64,000 bases of DNA from Jacaranda mimosifolia (lineage: Eukaryota > Streptophyta > Magnoliopsida > Lamiales > Bignoniaceae). Below, piece by piece: positions 12,901 through 26,210 of this stretch; the first letter of the stretch is position 1, and every line of letters begins with the position of its first letter. Location of the stretch: NCBI GenBank assembly GCA_018894105.1, contig CM032128.1, forward strand, positions 31,457,299 to 31,521,298, written 5' to 3'. The notes under the pieces are model-generated. The model was not told the origin of the DNA. It searched no databases and worked only from the letters and a program-made list of their open reading frames with translations. Position numbers and translations under genes: made by a program.

Positions 12901-15900
12901 CAGAGGTTGGGTTAAGATGGGTGTGGAATTCTTTTATATGGCTTCTTGAGTCTTCAATTTCAAAACTCTGATTCTTTTCATGCTCAGATGTGTAGGATGT
13001 TCAGATTTTTTGACCATATGCTGCAATAGTTTTATATGGAGTGAAAATATGGAAGTTGCTTTTACTTATGTATTATTATCGGGCTAAAATGGTTCTGTTC
13101 TGCAACAGTATCTGACTACCCGTTGGAGGAGGAGGCTAGGAATTATGTTAACTCCATTCATGTTGGAGGAGATGAGCCAGTTCAAGAATACAGCTATCAG
13201 GAGCGTCATCAGCAGGAGCCCGAGCCCGAGCAGCCTGAGCTGGAGCCTGAGGCTGAGGATGACAGACTGGAAGAGGAAACTCCAATTCAAGAATCAAGTG
13301 TCTTGCATCAAAATGTGGTGACTACTCTGCAAGAACCTCAATCTTCAGCAGAGGAACCTGTTGGAGAACCTGAGAAGCTGACCTACGCTTCTATAGTAAG
13401 CATCATTTCCTGCAACTCTAGTGCAAGAAATTATAATATGATATCATCATTGTGTTGCTTGAAAGATTCAGTCATGTTGGAAGAACAATTTGGAAATGTG
13501 TGAGACGATGTGGTTATGATTGCTGCAGAATAATCGAATCAACTTTAGTAGAAAGATGATGATCAGTAACGTGGAAAGTATTGGAACTGTATTAGCTCAA
13601 TTCTTAATTGTATATGACTATAACTTTTATGGATGTATATTTAAAAGAAATTGACTCTGCATGAGTGCTGAAGGTGCTTTTTGGTCCTTGAAAAGTTAGT
13701 AGACTTGAAACCTGCTGTATCAATCAATCTTCATGGGAGACAATGTGAACAAATGACAGTAATCCCTAAATCCATTAGAGAAGAATTCACTCTAGGGGAA
13801 GTTAGGGCGGTATTCAAAAAGAGGAGCTGTTGATTCTTGCTTTCCTTGCATGAAAAGTCTTGATTTGGTATGGCATTAGAGATAATTTGTTATGGTTATG
13901 CAGCTAGGCTAATATGGGAAATAAGGAGGGGCTCCCCCCACCACCACAAACCCCCAAATCTTTTTTATCATTTGAACAGTATAATTTTCTATCATGGTGT
14001 TATGCTTTATGGTGTCTCACATTAACCTTTTGGGGGCATTTGCTAAAATTGATCCTATTTTCTTCTTTTTTCTTTAAATTTTTATGATAAACTGTTCTGT
14101 GTGTTCAAAAGATTTTCTGACGTTGTGTTTTCTCTAACTCTCCTGCTTTGATAATTTAAAGTTGCGGGCTAAAGGAAAATCTCCATCATCATTCATTTCT
14201 CCACCAGCTTTCACTCGGACCACACCACATGCTGCAGATTCTAACCATGTGTCGCAGCCTTCGCCGCAGCAGTCAGCCCCAAGTCTACCAAATTCTCATG
14301 GGTCCGCTGTGGAAGAAGTTTCGTCATTAAAGGAAGGTAAAGGTTGTCACTTTTACTTGTTCTTTGGGAAAACATGTGCTTCTGAATATTGATTTTGACT
14401 GGAGTTCTCCCCAAAAAGTATTAAAAGTTCCTCTCTTTGGCTTGTCATCCCAACTGCAATCCTGTAAAAACTTCTTTGCAGGTGGTAAAAATCACTGTTC
14501 ATGTTTTAAACATTTCTTAGTTATTTACGCACTTGTTCTCCATGAAAGAGTGTGTTGATTGACGATTAGCAAGACACTGTAATTTGTGTTGCACTTGGCA
14601 TTAATACACGGATTCTTAAATTCTTATGTCTGGATTATTAGCAAGATATTGTAATTTGAGTTGCATTTAGTATTATATTCTTGAATTCTTATGTCAGGAA
14701 TACTACTATTTCATAATCATGATTTGGTTCCATCAGCATGATTCTATTTTATTTCTTCAGGAGATTCAAACTCTGTCTATGTGAGGAACTTGCCTTCTAC
14801 AGTGACGAGTGCCGATATTCTGCAGGAGTTTAAGAGTTTCGGAAAAATCAAGTCTGATGGAGTCTTCTTGAGGAATCGCATGGTTCACACCTTTCTATCT
14901 TCACCATCTGCTGTGTTTTTAACATTTGTGGAATCTCTAAATTTGCATATGATTTGCAGGACACTGGTGTTTGCTATGCCTTTGTTGAGTTTGAAGATGT
15001 TCAGTGTGTTCAGAATGCAATCCAGGTTTGAATCTTTTCCATTTGGATACTACAATGGCCTTTCTCAGCTTTTTCAAAAGTTTTAGTGATGCCTAGTGGC
15101 CGGTGGGAGCAGTTTCTCTCAGATCGTGTTTTCAGGATGTTTTACCAGAGCTTTCCCCTCCCGTAGGGAATTTCTTTTCACTTATCACTATATTTGCAGC
15201 TAAAATTCTTCTATACTGTGTCCATTCTGGATCTCACATAGATATTAATGGAATTGAGGAATTCCTTATTCCTCAACCCATGCCTTTATTTAATTATCAT
15301 TTGTATGAGCTTGTAAATCTTTTAGCTAATTTTATTGATGTTAAAAATATATGACTTCAGTAATATGATCCTCTCTGAGGCCTAGGAATAGCTTTATCTA
15401 TGCTCTGATTGTACTTCGTGAGTGTGCTGGCTGCTGCCAATTTTTACTCAGTTTGTCTTTTAGTTTGACACTATCTTTCTATTTGCAAATATTGAGCACT
15501 TTGCACCCAGTTTCTAAGAATTATTACTGGGATCACGGAAAATTATCAAATCATACTTTCTGCTCTGATTAGGTAATGATATGGGTAGCCCTTTATTATT
15601 GTTCTATTTTGCATTTCTTTTGTAGGCTTCTCCAATTCAATTGGCTGGAAGGAAAGTCTACATTGAGGAGAGAAGAGCAAACAGTGGTGCTTCTCGTGGT
15701 GGAAGTATGTGCTTCCAGCTACTTTTACTTCTATTGCGAAAATTGGGGGCCTACTTTTGCTTTTGCTATTCTTTCTTTGAAGTTATTCAATATTCAGCAG
15801 TTCATTTCTTGCACTGCACTTGACACTCTCAGGCTACCTGTCTATAATATTCCGAGATACATGTGTTGTTTCTTTTTACAAATTTGGAGGGTATTTTGAG

Positions 15901-16027
15901 CTTCCAAAATGTTGGGAAAAGCTGTTTGTTGACATATATTGATTCACTCAAATTGTCTTGACCAGGAAGGGGAGGAAGAGGCAGTGGAGGGCGTGGTGGA
16001 AGGTCCAACGGTTTTCGTGGCTCTTGA
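9918..16027 (+). CDS. G3BP-like protein (NTF2-like domain plus RRM)
   Basis: Plant homologue of Ras-GTPase-activating-protein SH3-domain-binding protein, an RNA-binding family linked to stress granules. Nine exons: 9918-9956, 10085-10219, 12042-12342, 13109-13395, 14162-14336, 14761-14882, 14960-15025, 15626-15704 and 15966-16027, giving 421 residues. The NTF2-like domain covers about residues 12-130 (VGSYFVQQYYQVF through GYFVLNDMFHFVDEE). A long acidic/Pro/Gln linker follows. One RRM lies near residues 295-370, with RNP2-like VYVRNL and RNP1-like GVCYAFVEF. The C-terminus is a short RGG-type tail (RRGGRGSGGRGG). The start is the only upstream ATG continuous with the NTF2 domain and agrees with family starts (MA...). 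Intron 6 has a weak donor (ATG|GTTCAC) that places Met where relatives usually have Lys. Intron 2 (10220-12041) is long. Confidence 0.93.
14565..14698. repeat. Tandem duplication inside intron 5 of the G3BP-like gene
   Basis: Two diverged direct copies, 14565-14633 and 14637-14698. Both begin ATTAGCAAGA, share TGTAATTTG and a TTGCA.TT core, and end CTTATGTC.GG. Non-coding. Confidence 0.75.
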
Positions 16028-16772
16028 TGAAATAATCTTCGCCAAGAAATTTGTGTGGGCCTACTCATGCTGCTGTACTTTCAGTTTTTAGAGTAGATCC
16101 AAATACTGCTGCTTTTTACCAAATGGAAACTTCTTATAGAGGAACATTTCTCTGAGTGTTTTTGGTTCCATTTTTCTTGCATTAATTGGTCTTTTTCACT
16201 GTGTTTCTATCTTCCAATTCGAGAAGCATATGCTTATTTTGGAGCAGTGTTTTTGTGAGAAATATTTATGCAGTAATCTATTGGTAAAAATGAAGCCACC
16301 ATTGGCTTACATGTCTGGCGTTTTGAATACATGGAATCTTTCTCAATTCTTCTTATGTCTTGGGAACAATCTTTTTTCTCTAGCACCTCCGGTGCAATAC
16401 ACTCCTAACGTTATATAGTCTATTAGTGTAGATGGATTAATCATTTCAACTCTGTGTCTCAGCTCTTGACATGATGCACATCTTATTCAATTTCTTTCAA
16501 CGTAGTTTAAGGTAATTTGAAATTTACAACTCCGAAACTCCTATGCCCCATATTTTTTCAGAACATGATACAATGACTGTTGGCATCACAGAAACCAGGT
16601 ATTTGCTGGTTAAGTTTCTTGTGCAGTTCCCTATTCCCTATTATGTCATTCTGAGGACACAGAAGTTTAAGAATTGAAAACTAGCTATTTATCCGTCAGA
16701 CATCATATTTTTCTGTATATTAGATAAGATAACCTTTGTTTTCCTATGAAAACTCTGAACTTGGATTTAAGC
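16028..16772. other. Convergent 3' flanks between the G3BP-like and TPR-like genes
   Basis: These 745 bases separate two tail-to-tail stop codons and should hold both 3' UTRs. No further gene, repeat or conserved motif was recognised. Confidence 0.6.
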
Positions 16773-18057
16773 TTAAGCAGTTGCAGAAGCCATAAATCCA
16801 TAGTGGAGCTGCGGCTGCCCAACATGGGATTTTCCCGCTGCATTTTCTTCATCCTCATCCTCTTCTGCATCCCATAGGAAACTAGCATAGGCTGCATGTA
16901 TGTGGCTGATAAAAACACACAGAAATAAGTAGATGCCATGAAATCTTAGGGATAAAAGAAAAAAGTTACAATATTATTGCATCCTATAATTGTTTTTTCC
17001 TCAAACCTGTCTTCTGATGATGCTTGAATTGCTCTTTCAAAGTAGCTAGCAGCACGTTCTTCATCATGGTGGAGCTCCCATATCAGTGTGGCGTATTGTG
17101 ACAGAATTTCACCATCTCCTGGATCTGCAAGAATTGCCCTGGAGTAGTATTCTTCAGCTCTCTCAAGGTCTCCTTTTTTCTGCCCATAGATAACCAAATA
17201 TTTCTCATTCAGAATTTGTGTTGTGAAAGGGAAACAAAATTAAGGTATAAACAATTGGGAGGTTGTGTATAGGGACATGCCTGATACAAGAACTGGGCAT
17301 AGTTTCTCAGAAACAATGGATTTCCTGGATTTTCTTCCAACATTGCCTTGTAATATTCTTCCATGCTAAGGCCGCGGCTGTCGCCACCATCCCTGTCAAA
17401 AGCAACCGGCCTATAACTTCCGCCGCCACCACCTCCGCAGCCATTCGCACCACCATCAACAAAATTAAAATTTGAGACCCCAAGCCCTGTTGCAAGATAC
17501 ATCTTCCCCACGCCTTCAAACACCAAATTACTACAATCGCTAACTTTTCTCAGTTGTTCCAAAGCTAAGTTCTCCACTCCCAGTGAATTATAGGTATAAT
17601 CCAATTCCATTTCTTCACCATCCTCTTCTTCTTCTTCAATTTCTTCCTCATCATCACCATCAATAGGTGTTCCTAGATGGTGATCTGAGAAAGAAGGAAT
17701 TGCCTCCAAATTGCAGAAGCTAGTCTTTCTGGCAGATTTCTTGGGAAGTAGAGTGAACTCATCAACGTTGTATGAAGCATCCGCCAACTCTTCCAAGTTA
17801 CCTTCAGATTGAACTCTTCGAAACCCATTGAGGGAACTTTTATTTGTGCCCTTGATTTCAGTTAATGAAGGAGAACTAAAGAAGGATTTGCCCAAATTCT
17901 GAGATCCTCCATTAGCACATGAAAGTTTTGCACTTGGTGTGCGTTTATGTGTGGAGCCATGCAATTCTGACTGGTGATGATTGTTGGTGTTGGGGCTCTC
18001 TGAGAATGATGGAAGAAGGGATCCAAGAACTGGTGTAGAAGAGCTCCTTAGCAGCAT
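16773..18057 (-). CDS. TPR-like plant protein of unknown function
   Basis: Three exons on the minus strand: 18057-17281, 17179-17007 and 16905-16773, giving 360 residues and ending at TAA. The N-terminal half is Ser/Asn-rich with an acidic stretch (GDDEEEIEEEEEDGEEMELD). A Gly-rich segment follows, then TPR-like helices: MEEYYKAMLEENPGNPLFL, DLERAEEYYSRAILADPGDG and EERAASYFERAIQASSEDR. This layout is typical of a plant family starting MLLRSSSTPVLGSLL, usually annotated only as tetratricopeptide-like. I chose the ATG at 18057 because it begins that conserved start; an in-frame ATG at 18093 would add 12 residues. Intron 1 starts with GC rather than GT (CAG|GCATGT). No biochemical role can be claimed. 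Confidence 0.88.
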
Positions 18058-20813
18058 GATTTTTTGTTCTTGGACTGAGATTTTGATCTTCAAGGGGCCC
18101 TGTTTTTATTTATACCAAGAAGATAACAGTTGTGATTTGTGTGGAAGAGAAAAAAGTAGGTGAATAATTGCACACATATCATGCCCTCGTTGTTAAAATG
18201 ATAGCTACAGCAATAAATGATGGGTAAGCAAGTGGACATAATGCAATGCTTTATTTGTGGAGCGGTTGGGATTGTGAGGAGGAGGTTTAAAGAATGAACA
18301 TGAATTGAAATCAAATTTCTGAGTTCATGAATTAATATTGCATATGCAGAAGAAAACTGCAAGGAACTAATTCTTACATAATTCTTCCTCTGTTTTTATT
18401 CCAAAATCTTCGTATAAAATTGAAATCCTATTACGAGTTTATGAAATATTACCGCAAGCATATTCAAATTCATAATTTTTACATGGGCATGCAAGTTATG
18501 AACTAGTTTCATATAACAAGTTGCAATGTTAAAAGTAGATTCGAATTTATAATTTTCATATGCCATACAAGTTATGAACTCCACATACGTCATAAACTTT
18601 TGTATCATGTAATCATTGCAAGTTATAAATAATTGACATATTTTAACATAAAAAAAACTTACCTTAATTTGGGTGTGGAGGCGACACCCAAAAACTCTTC
18701 AATCAAGAATGGAGACCAAATTGCAGATGGAGAGGTTATTCGCAAAAGTTATGGGAAATGCCCCTTTTATATATAGAGAGAAAAAGAAAAAAAAAACCCA
18801 GAGAGAGAGAGGGTACATTTACAGGTAGATAAATTGTTAAAGATTTTGTGTGGTGGAGAATTCTTGAATCCAGCTGTTGGGGAGAAAATATCTCTCTTAA
18901 TTCATATAATGGAAAGGTCAAATTTCAAGCCTTACATGGAAGTATATTCTCCATTGACTACAATTTGTGAATTGGGATTTATCTTGAACCTGGACAAAAT
19001 TAGGGTTTTTTGTATTGCACGTGAAAATATAACCAGTGGTTGCATGGAAGGTTCAGAATGTAAGAATAATAGAACACAAACACGGAACACGTTTTGTGGG
19101 TTTATCATATTCTTTTTGTTTTGTATTCTCTTCTAGACCTAATAGCCGTCCACTTGTCCTCCAAGCTTCTTTTCTTCTTCTTCTTTTTTTTTATTATTAT
19201 TATTATTTTCGGGTGGTGGAAAGAGAGTCAAGTTAATTTCACTCTAATACAACTTTATAAGTTTTAAAAGAAAATATTACATTAGTGATTGTCACTAATA
19301 ATATATATTAAATGACAATAATTTTTATTTTGTCACAATATGACTTGTTAGTGACAAAAATTAATATTTTAGGTTGTTATCATTAACAATTAATGATATC
19401 CCTATAGTGACAATAAAAATTACTAGTATATTTTGTGATAAAATTTTCTTTGTCATTAAGTTGTCATCGTAAAATTGTCACTAATTGTCAATTATAACAC
19501 TTAAACATTATTACTGTCATTATTTAATTTGCAAAAATCATTGAAGTGACAAAATGAAATTTTTTGTCACCTAAATATATAATTATTCACAATTTTATAT
19601 TGTCATTTATTATTTTATCACTAATTTATTTATTTTTTATAATTTTAATTTAATTAATAAATCCTTTGTGCCGACATGACTGATCAAGTCGTAAAAGAAT
19701 TGATATGTTTTTAAAAAAATTAAAAGTATTTAAATATTTTATAAAAATTTTATTTTTTTACGTGGCATGAATAATATAAACTCGTTTCAACGGTATCCTA
19801 TAAATATTCCAATCATTTATTACCATGACATTTAGAATTGTTGTCAACCTTTTGACTATGTTATAACGGTTCCAAACTCTTACGTTAAAAAGCATAATTA
19901 GCTTTGAATAATTTTTGGAGTTGACCCTGTTCCTACTAAAATCTCGACTTCAATTTATTTCTTAGCTTGATTGTTCCAAGGTCTCTTTATACCAACCCCT
20001 TCAACCTTGTGGGACCTATAAAGAGATTAATGTGGACAGTCATACATCAATTAGTTTAAATGATTTATTTGTCTATTTAATTGATAAAAATATTGAGTTG
20101 ATTTAATTTAAACTCGAACGTCGTAAAGAAGCAATAGTAATTCTTGAATTTCGATTGGTATAATTCAATTTAACGTCTAACTTGTTTAAATTTAATAGTA
20201 TCATAACTTTATAATTTGTGAATACGTTTATTTTTTGATAAACTGCACTATACGATAATTTTATAATATATAACTAAGTATGTTATTGAATAAACTATTT
20301 TTTATGTTGATAAAAAAAAAAGGGGGTAAAATTAAATTTGAAGTCAATCATCATATTATAAAAATTAAATAAGTTCGATTTATGGTCATTTAATTAGGGC
20401 ATCTTAAAAGAATCCATTGAATTCATTGAATTGTTTCATGATCAACTCTTAATGTATGAACTCAATTTGAGCATAAGATCTTGGAGACAAATCACATTCT
20501 TATTTAAGGTAGCATGTGTGAAATAAAAATATTCGGGTCCTATGTAATCCGACCCGAATAATTTACTGTGAGTCGGTTCGGACTTCGGACCACATCAGAA
20601 GCAACCTTAATTATCTCTTACTTTCTCTGGCTTTCTTCGAGCAACGGGCGTTGCGTTTTGAAAGAGAAGGAAGAGAGACGAATGTTAAACTACCGTACAA
20701 GAATTCCAGAACTTGTAAACGCTGTCATCAAAATCTTGACGATTTTTCAACTGGGATTTCGCGTAATTTTCGATTACAGCTTTGTACGGAGAATCTTTTG
20801 CTGGGGTGAGAAG
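18058..20813. other. Divergent intergenic region between the TPR-like and Vps62-like genes
   Basis: Holds the promoters of two divergently transcribed genes. The sequence is AT-rich, with a short diverged direct repeat (about 18468-18505 and 18541-18582). Around 19280-19630 it contains many GTGACA/TGTCAC motifs in both orientations. No coding sequence is supported. Confidence 0.55.
19280..19630. repeat. Repeat rich in inverted TGTCAC/GTGACA motifs
   Basis: TGTCACT, GTGACAA and close variants (TGTCATT, ATGACAA) recur in both orientations across about 350 bases of AT-rich DNA. This resembles the subterminal repeat arrays of some plant DNA transposons. Element ends and a target-site duplication were not found, so the class is undetermined. 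Confidence 0.45.
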
Positions 20814-23800
20814 ATGTTGGGATGTAAATGTTTCTTTTGGAGCAGAGTCACCGATGGCATGCAATTCGAGCCCGAATATTTCTCGCTGCCGGATCCGATT
20901 CCGCAATGGCCACCAGGTATGCAATGATGCTTTTTTGTTTTCGTTTAAGGCTTGATCATTTGGACAGGACTCAGGAGAGATTGATTCATATATTTGGATT
21001 GTTTGAATCGTTTGTATGTCTCCTGGTAATTATGTTATACGTGCATATATTCATATGTCGAGCAAAAAGATGAGATATTTCAGTCAAGTTCTGTATCAGC
21101 ATTGCACCTTTTTCTTCTTTCTTTTTACTTTTTCTTTTCTTTTTTTGGGTTTTGCAGCTTTTTCTGGTGCATTGTGAGCTTAACTGGGATTTGGGTGTGT
21201 ATGATTGATCATTTAGTTTAAAAAGTTCAGCTCTTGCTGAAGAGTTGAGTTGAAATTGTTTCTCCTTTTATGTGTGTGTGTATTTATCTATTTATCTGTC
21301 TGTCTTTTCTTTGATTGTTGTACGGTCACATGTTTACATGTCTTTGTTGTTGATCTGCAGTAAACTCTTAAATTGGTTTTATGTGAGTACTAATTCTAAT
21401 GATGGTGGCTTGTTCGTGATAACAAAAAATATGAACTATTGAGGGTTATGGCACCAATCTTTGTTAATTTTTAAGATTCTATAAAAGCAGATTTTTTTCC
21501 CTTGAGGACTGCAAGAAATAATTTTATATTCCTGAATCCTGATCTATGTGTGAGTTACTGAAAGCACCATGGTGGGGTCTGTTCTGTTCTTCATAATTGA
21601 TTTATTTTTTGGTTTGTAAATTAGATTGCATGAAGTATGAATCCTTTGGTTCTTTGCTTGATTCAGTGGTGGAGACAATTCTTAAGGAAATGATCATTAG
21701 AATTTTAACCTGCCTTTGCTTTCTGAAAAATGAAAGAATAATTTCCTTTTTATGTTAACAAATCATACTTACTATGAGGAGTATTAGTATATTTAGTTTA
21801 TCTAAGTTTTCCCTCCCATAGTTGATTTTTTTGTCATTCAGTATTTCTGTTTATAATTTTTGAATTTTGATACATAATCCATTAATTGTTGAGCTTTTAT
21901 GCATTCGAACACCTTAATTTTTTTTTCATGATACCATTTAGTGGTGACAGTAGGCAAGATTATTTTAGGAATCAGATTTTTCCATATAATCCATCTTGAA
22001 GCCATAGCATGTTATGTTTTCCATGAAGAAGTTTGAGGCTTCTTTTGTGAATATATAGGACGCAGAGTCTGTTGAAGAGTTTCAATTTTATCTTCTAATG
22101 CTTTTTTCAGTAGAGATATACCTTTCTTTGACGTGCATTGGGTAGGATAAATCTTATTATTTCAACTTGTGCCTTGTGGTGATAGATATAAATTTACAGG
22201 TTCAGGATTCGCTACCTCGAGGATTAAATTAGGAGAATTAGAGGTTTTCCAAATAACTAAGTTTGAGTTTATCTGGGGTTGCAATTTGTCTACGGATGGA
22301 AAACGTGGTGTTAGCTTTTACAAGCCAATCGGAATCCCAGATGGATTTTCTTGTCTTGGTCACTACTGTCAGTCTAATGAAAAGCCTTTACGAGGGTTTG
22401 TTCTTGTAGCTCGGGAAGCAGCTGCACAACAAGACTACTGCACTCGCAATTCTGATTATATGCCAGCCCTCTTGAATCCTGTGGATTATTCGTTACTGTG
22501 GAGTTCAGATGATGGAGATGATGATAACTTTGATGGATGCAGTTACTTTTGGTTACCCCAACCCCCAGAGGGTTATAAAGCTTTGGGCTTTATAGTGACC
22601 AACAAGCCAGAGAAACCAAATTTGGAGGAAGTAAAATGTGTTCGTGCCGACCTAACCGATACAAGTGAAGCTTATCGTCATATAGTGGACATGCATTCTA
22701 ATCTTTCAGAAGCAACGCTTAAAGTATGGAATACAAGGCCTCTTCATCGAGGAATGTATGGGAGAGGTGTTTCTGTGGGTACTTTTTACTGCAGTGGCTA
22801 CTGGAGTTCAGGGGAAGAGCTAAATATTGCATGTTTAAAGAATTTGGATCAAAATTTACAAGCAATGCCCAACATGACCGAAATACATGCACTTATCAGG
22901 CATTATGGACCAACTGTATTCTTCCATCCCGATGAGGTTTATCTGCCATCGTCTGTTTCATGGTTCTTCCAAAATGGAGCACTCTTATACTGCAGCAATG
23001 ACTCCATTGGACAGGCCATTGATGCTGAAGGTTCCAATCTTCCCCCTGGAGGGACAAACGACGGACAGTATTGGATAGACCTGCCTTGTGATAGTGGGAG
23101 GGAGAATGTTAAGCATGGGAACTTAGAAAGTGCAAAGGTTTACATACATGTTAAACCGGCTTTTGGTGGGACTTTCACGGATATTGTGATGTGGGTTTTT
23201 TGTCCCTTCAATGGGCCGGGCACGCTGAAGGTGGGGATGATGAAAATTCCTCTTAGCAAGGTCGGCCAGCATGTGGCTGACTGGGAGCACTTCACTCTTC
23301 GGATAAGTAACTTCACCGGAGAGCTTTGGAGCATATATTTTTCGCAGCACAGTGGAGGTGTATGGGTTGATGCCTTTGATTTGGAGTTTATTGACGGAAA
23401 TAAACCCATCGTTTATTCATCAAAAAACGGCCATGCTAGCTTTCCTCATCCAGGGAATTACATGCAGGGTTCTTCAAAGCTTGGGATTGGAGTGAGGAAT
23501 GATGCTGCTTCCAGCAGTTATTATGTCGACTCAAGCAGGCAGTATGAAATCGTTGCGGCTGAATATCTTGGAGATGGAGTTGTCACAGAACCGGGCTGGT
23601 TACAGTATATGAGAAAGTGGGGCCCGACTATCGTCTATGATTCAAGAAAGGAGTTGGACAAAATCATCGATTTTTTGCCTCCGATGGTCGCATATTCATT
23701 GAAGAATATTGTCAACAAGTTGCCATTGGAGTTGTATGGAGAAGAAGGACCTACTGGGCCCAAGGAGAAGAACAATTGGGTTGGCGACGAAAGATGGTAG
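20814..23800 (+). CDS. Vps62/DUF946 family protein
   Basis: Two exons (20814-20916 and 22200-23800) joined across a 1283-base intron give 567 residues. The whole product matches the plant DUF946 / vacuolar protein sorting-associated protein 62 family: N-terminal MLGCKCFFW, then [64 protein letters not shown] and [15 protein letters not shown]. No transmembrane segment is evident. The start ATG at 20814 fits the family's usual short Cys-rich first exon; the reading frame upstream is open but not conserved. The yeast relative is linked to cytosol-to-vacuole trafficking, but the function of the plant proteins is not established. Confidence 0.9.
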
Positions 23801-26210
23801 CCTTATGAAGCTCAGAAACGTTCTGATCTTTTATGCAAAGTTGAAAACGAACGCTTGGAGATTATGTTGCAAGCATCCTGGATTACAGGAGGAGAATGGC
23901 ATGATTTGAGCCATAAACTCTGTCCATGTGAAGACAGGGTCCAATGTAAATAGAATTCATATTGTAGTTTGCAGGAATGAGATTCTTGGGCTCTTGCACA
24001 AGAAAGAGGAATGCCGCTAAAAAAAAGTGTTGTATTCATGTCACAAGATGTCTGATAATTCTTGATTAACAGAGGAAACTGCTAAGGGCTGATGCAGGGG
24101 GTTGTCCTAATCATCTGATTCCCATTGAGAACTAAAAACCTCAGCTCTGGTCATCGTTTCTTTGAGGTAATAGAACCGGGGGGGGGGGGGGAGGTATGAT
24201 TTGGTGACGAGTGATTGTTGGTTCATTACTTGAAAGGTCCAGTATGCCCTCTATTAATAAGTAAAATTCCCAAATACTCTTGTGTTTTTACCCGATAGGC
24301 AATTTGACCTAACTCCCACCCATACTGATAATTTGACTAATGTTGACTCTCGATTAAACAGCGTAAATGCCATTACTTTCATGATATATTATATATATGT
24401 TCAATAACATAATTTTATAAATACTTATCATTCATACAATTATATGTATGTTTTACTTGAGCACTTAAGATTATTTTCAATTATCTATTATCAAATTCAT
24501 AACTCACTTGAATGTTAGAATTTCTGTGCGATGTCACTGAACTTAATATTTACAATGGATCAATGTGAATGATTCTTGACATTTGTGATTTTGTCTATGC
24601 TTTCAAAAACATGCAGTGAATTGGGTCAAAGAAGAGTTACCCCATTTCTAATTTCTTCAATTACATCCCAAGTACTTTTTTTCTTTTTTTTATTTTTTGA
24701 AAAAACTCATAAGTCAACAACTACAATCTTGTGTCACTGTCATCCTATCATAGTTGGGTATGTCTACGGTGCGGTATGCATGTATTTATCTCATATGGGG
24801 TATCACTAAATTACATGACATATGTCTTTTTACCACAGGTTATCGTTAATTTTACAACAAGTTATTGATTTTTATTTTTAGTACATTAAATGCTTGGTAA
24901 ATATTTTAAAATAATAATTAAAATATATTTTTCAAACAAAATTATTGTATTAAATAACATAACTTCATAACTTTGAATTATATATTTTATAATATTAAAA
25001 TAATATAATTGAATATAATTATCTTTATTTATTAACTAAAATAAAAAATTCAAAACCATCATCCTAACGATATAATTTAATTTTAAATAAGCAATTTAAT
25101 AATTTTAATCATTTTAATATAATTTGATAATTTTAAATCAATACAATAAGTTAAAAAAATAATTATTTTGGACTAATAGTAATAATATATAAAAATATAA
25201 ATATATTTAAAATAACTTAATTATAGTAATTAATTATTTAATTAATTTAATTAAAAACATACACACACATACACACACCATTGATCTTCTTCAACCACAC
25301 CCCACAAGCCGCAAACCGCCAGCCCCCCGTTCCATGATCCCATCCCACTAGCCCACCCAGCCACCCCCGCTCCTTTCCCTGCCAGTCAACATGGCTAGCC
25401 GCCCGACCATGGCCGTCGGATTTGGATATATATCTATATATATGTATTTATTTATATGTATATATATATATTTATGTATATGTAAAATACATATTATTTT
25501 AAAATATATTTTTGTGGTATTTCATTTTTAACTTTTTTATTTTTTCAAATTTTTTAGTGATGGTTATATGGATGTTTCATATTTTGTGAGTTTTTTTCAT
25601 AAATAGATCAAATTTTATTTTATTTTTCCATATATAAATAATAATTTCCATCAAGATTTTAATGGAAAATTGGACGGATAATAAAAAATGTTTAAAAAGT
25701 TATAAAATTTGAACTACAAATATTCAATACTATAAGTTTAAGACTAACAGTATACATAGTTAAACAAAAAGGTAATTTCTCAATTTGGTAATTAAATAAA
25801 TTTTTCATAATAAAATTTTTATTATTGGTAATCACTCTTTTTGTTCAATGAACCATTAACATACAATCAGAATTAACTATTAACCCATCGTACAGGTAGC
25901 AGGTTAAATGTACTTATTATGTTGCCAACTAATCATTAAAATAAAAAGTTATAATTTTACATTTTGAATCAAATGGTTAGCATTAAGTACATTTGTACAT
26001 TCCTCACATTAGATATGTGCAATCAAGATTGTATCATAGACTACTCCATCATAGTTTTAGTTCCAAACTTATGTCCATGATTGCATCCTTTTCACTTATT
26101 AGTCTAATTTTTGGTTCTTATTTTGACTTGTGCCTGCAGTGGGAGGTGAAATTTGCCAATGCAATAAACCTATAAACCCCCCACCTCACCCCCATCAACC
26201 CCCAATCTTA

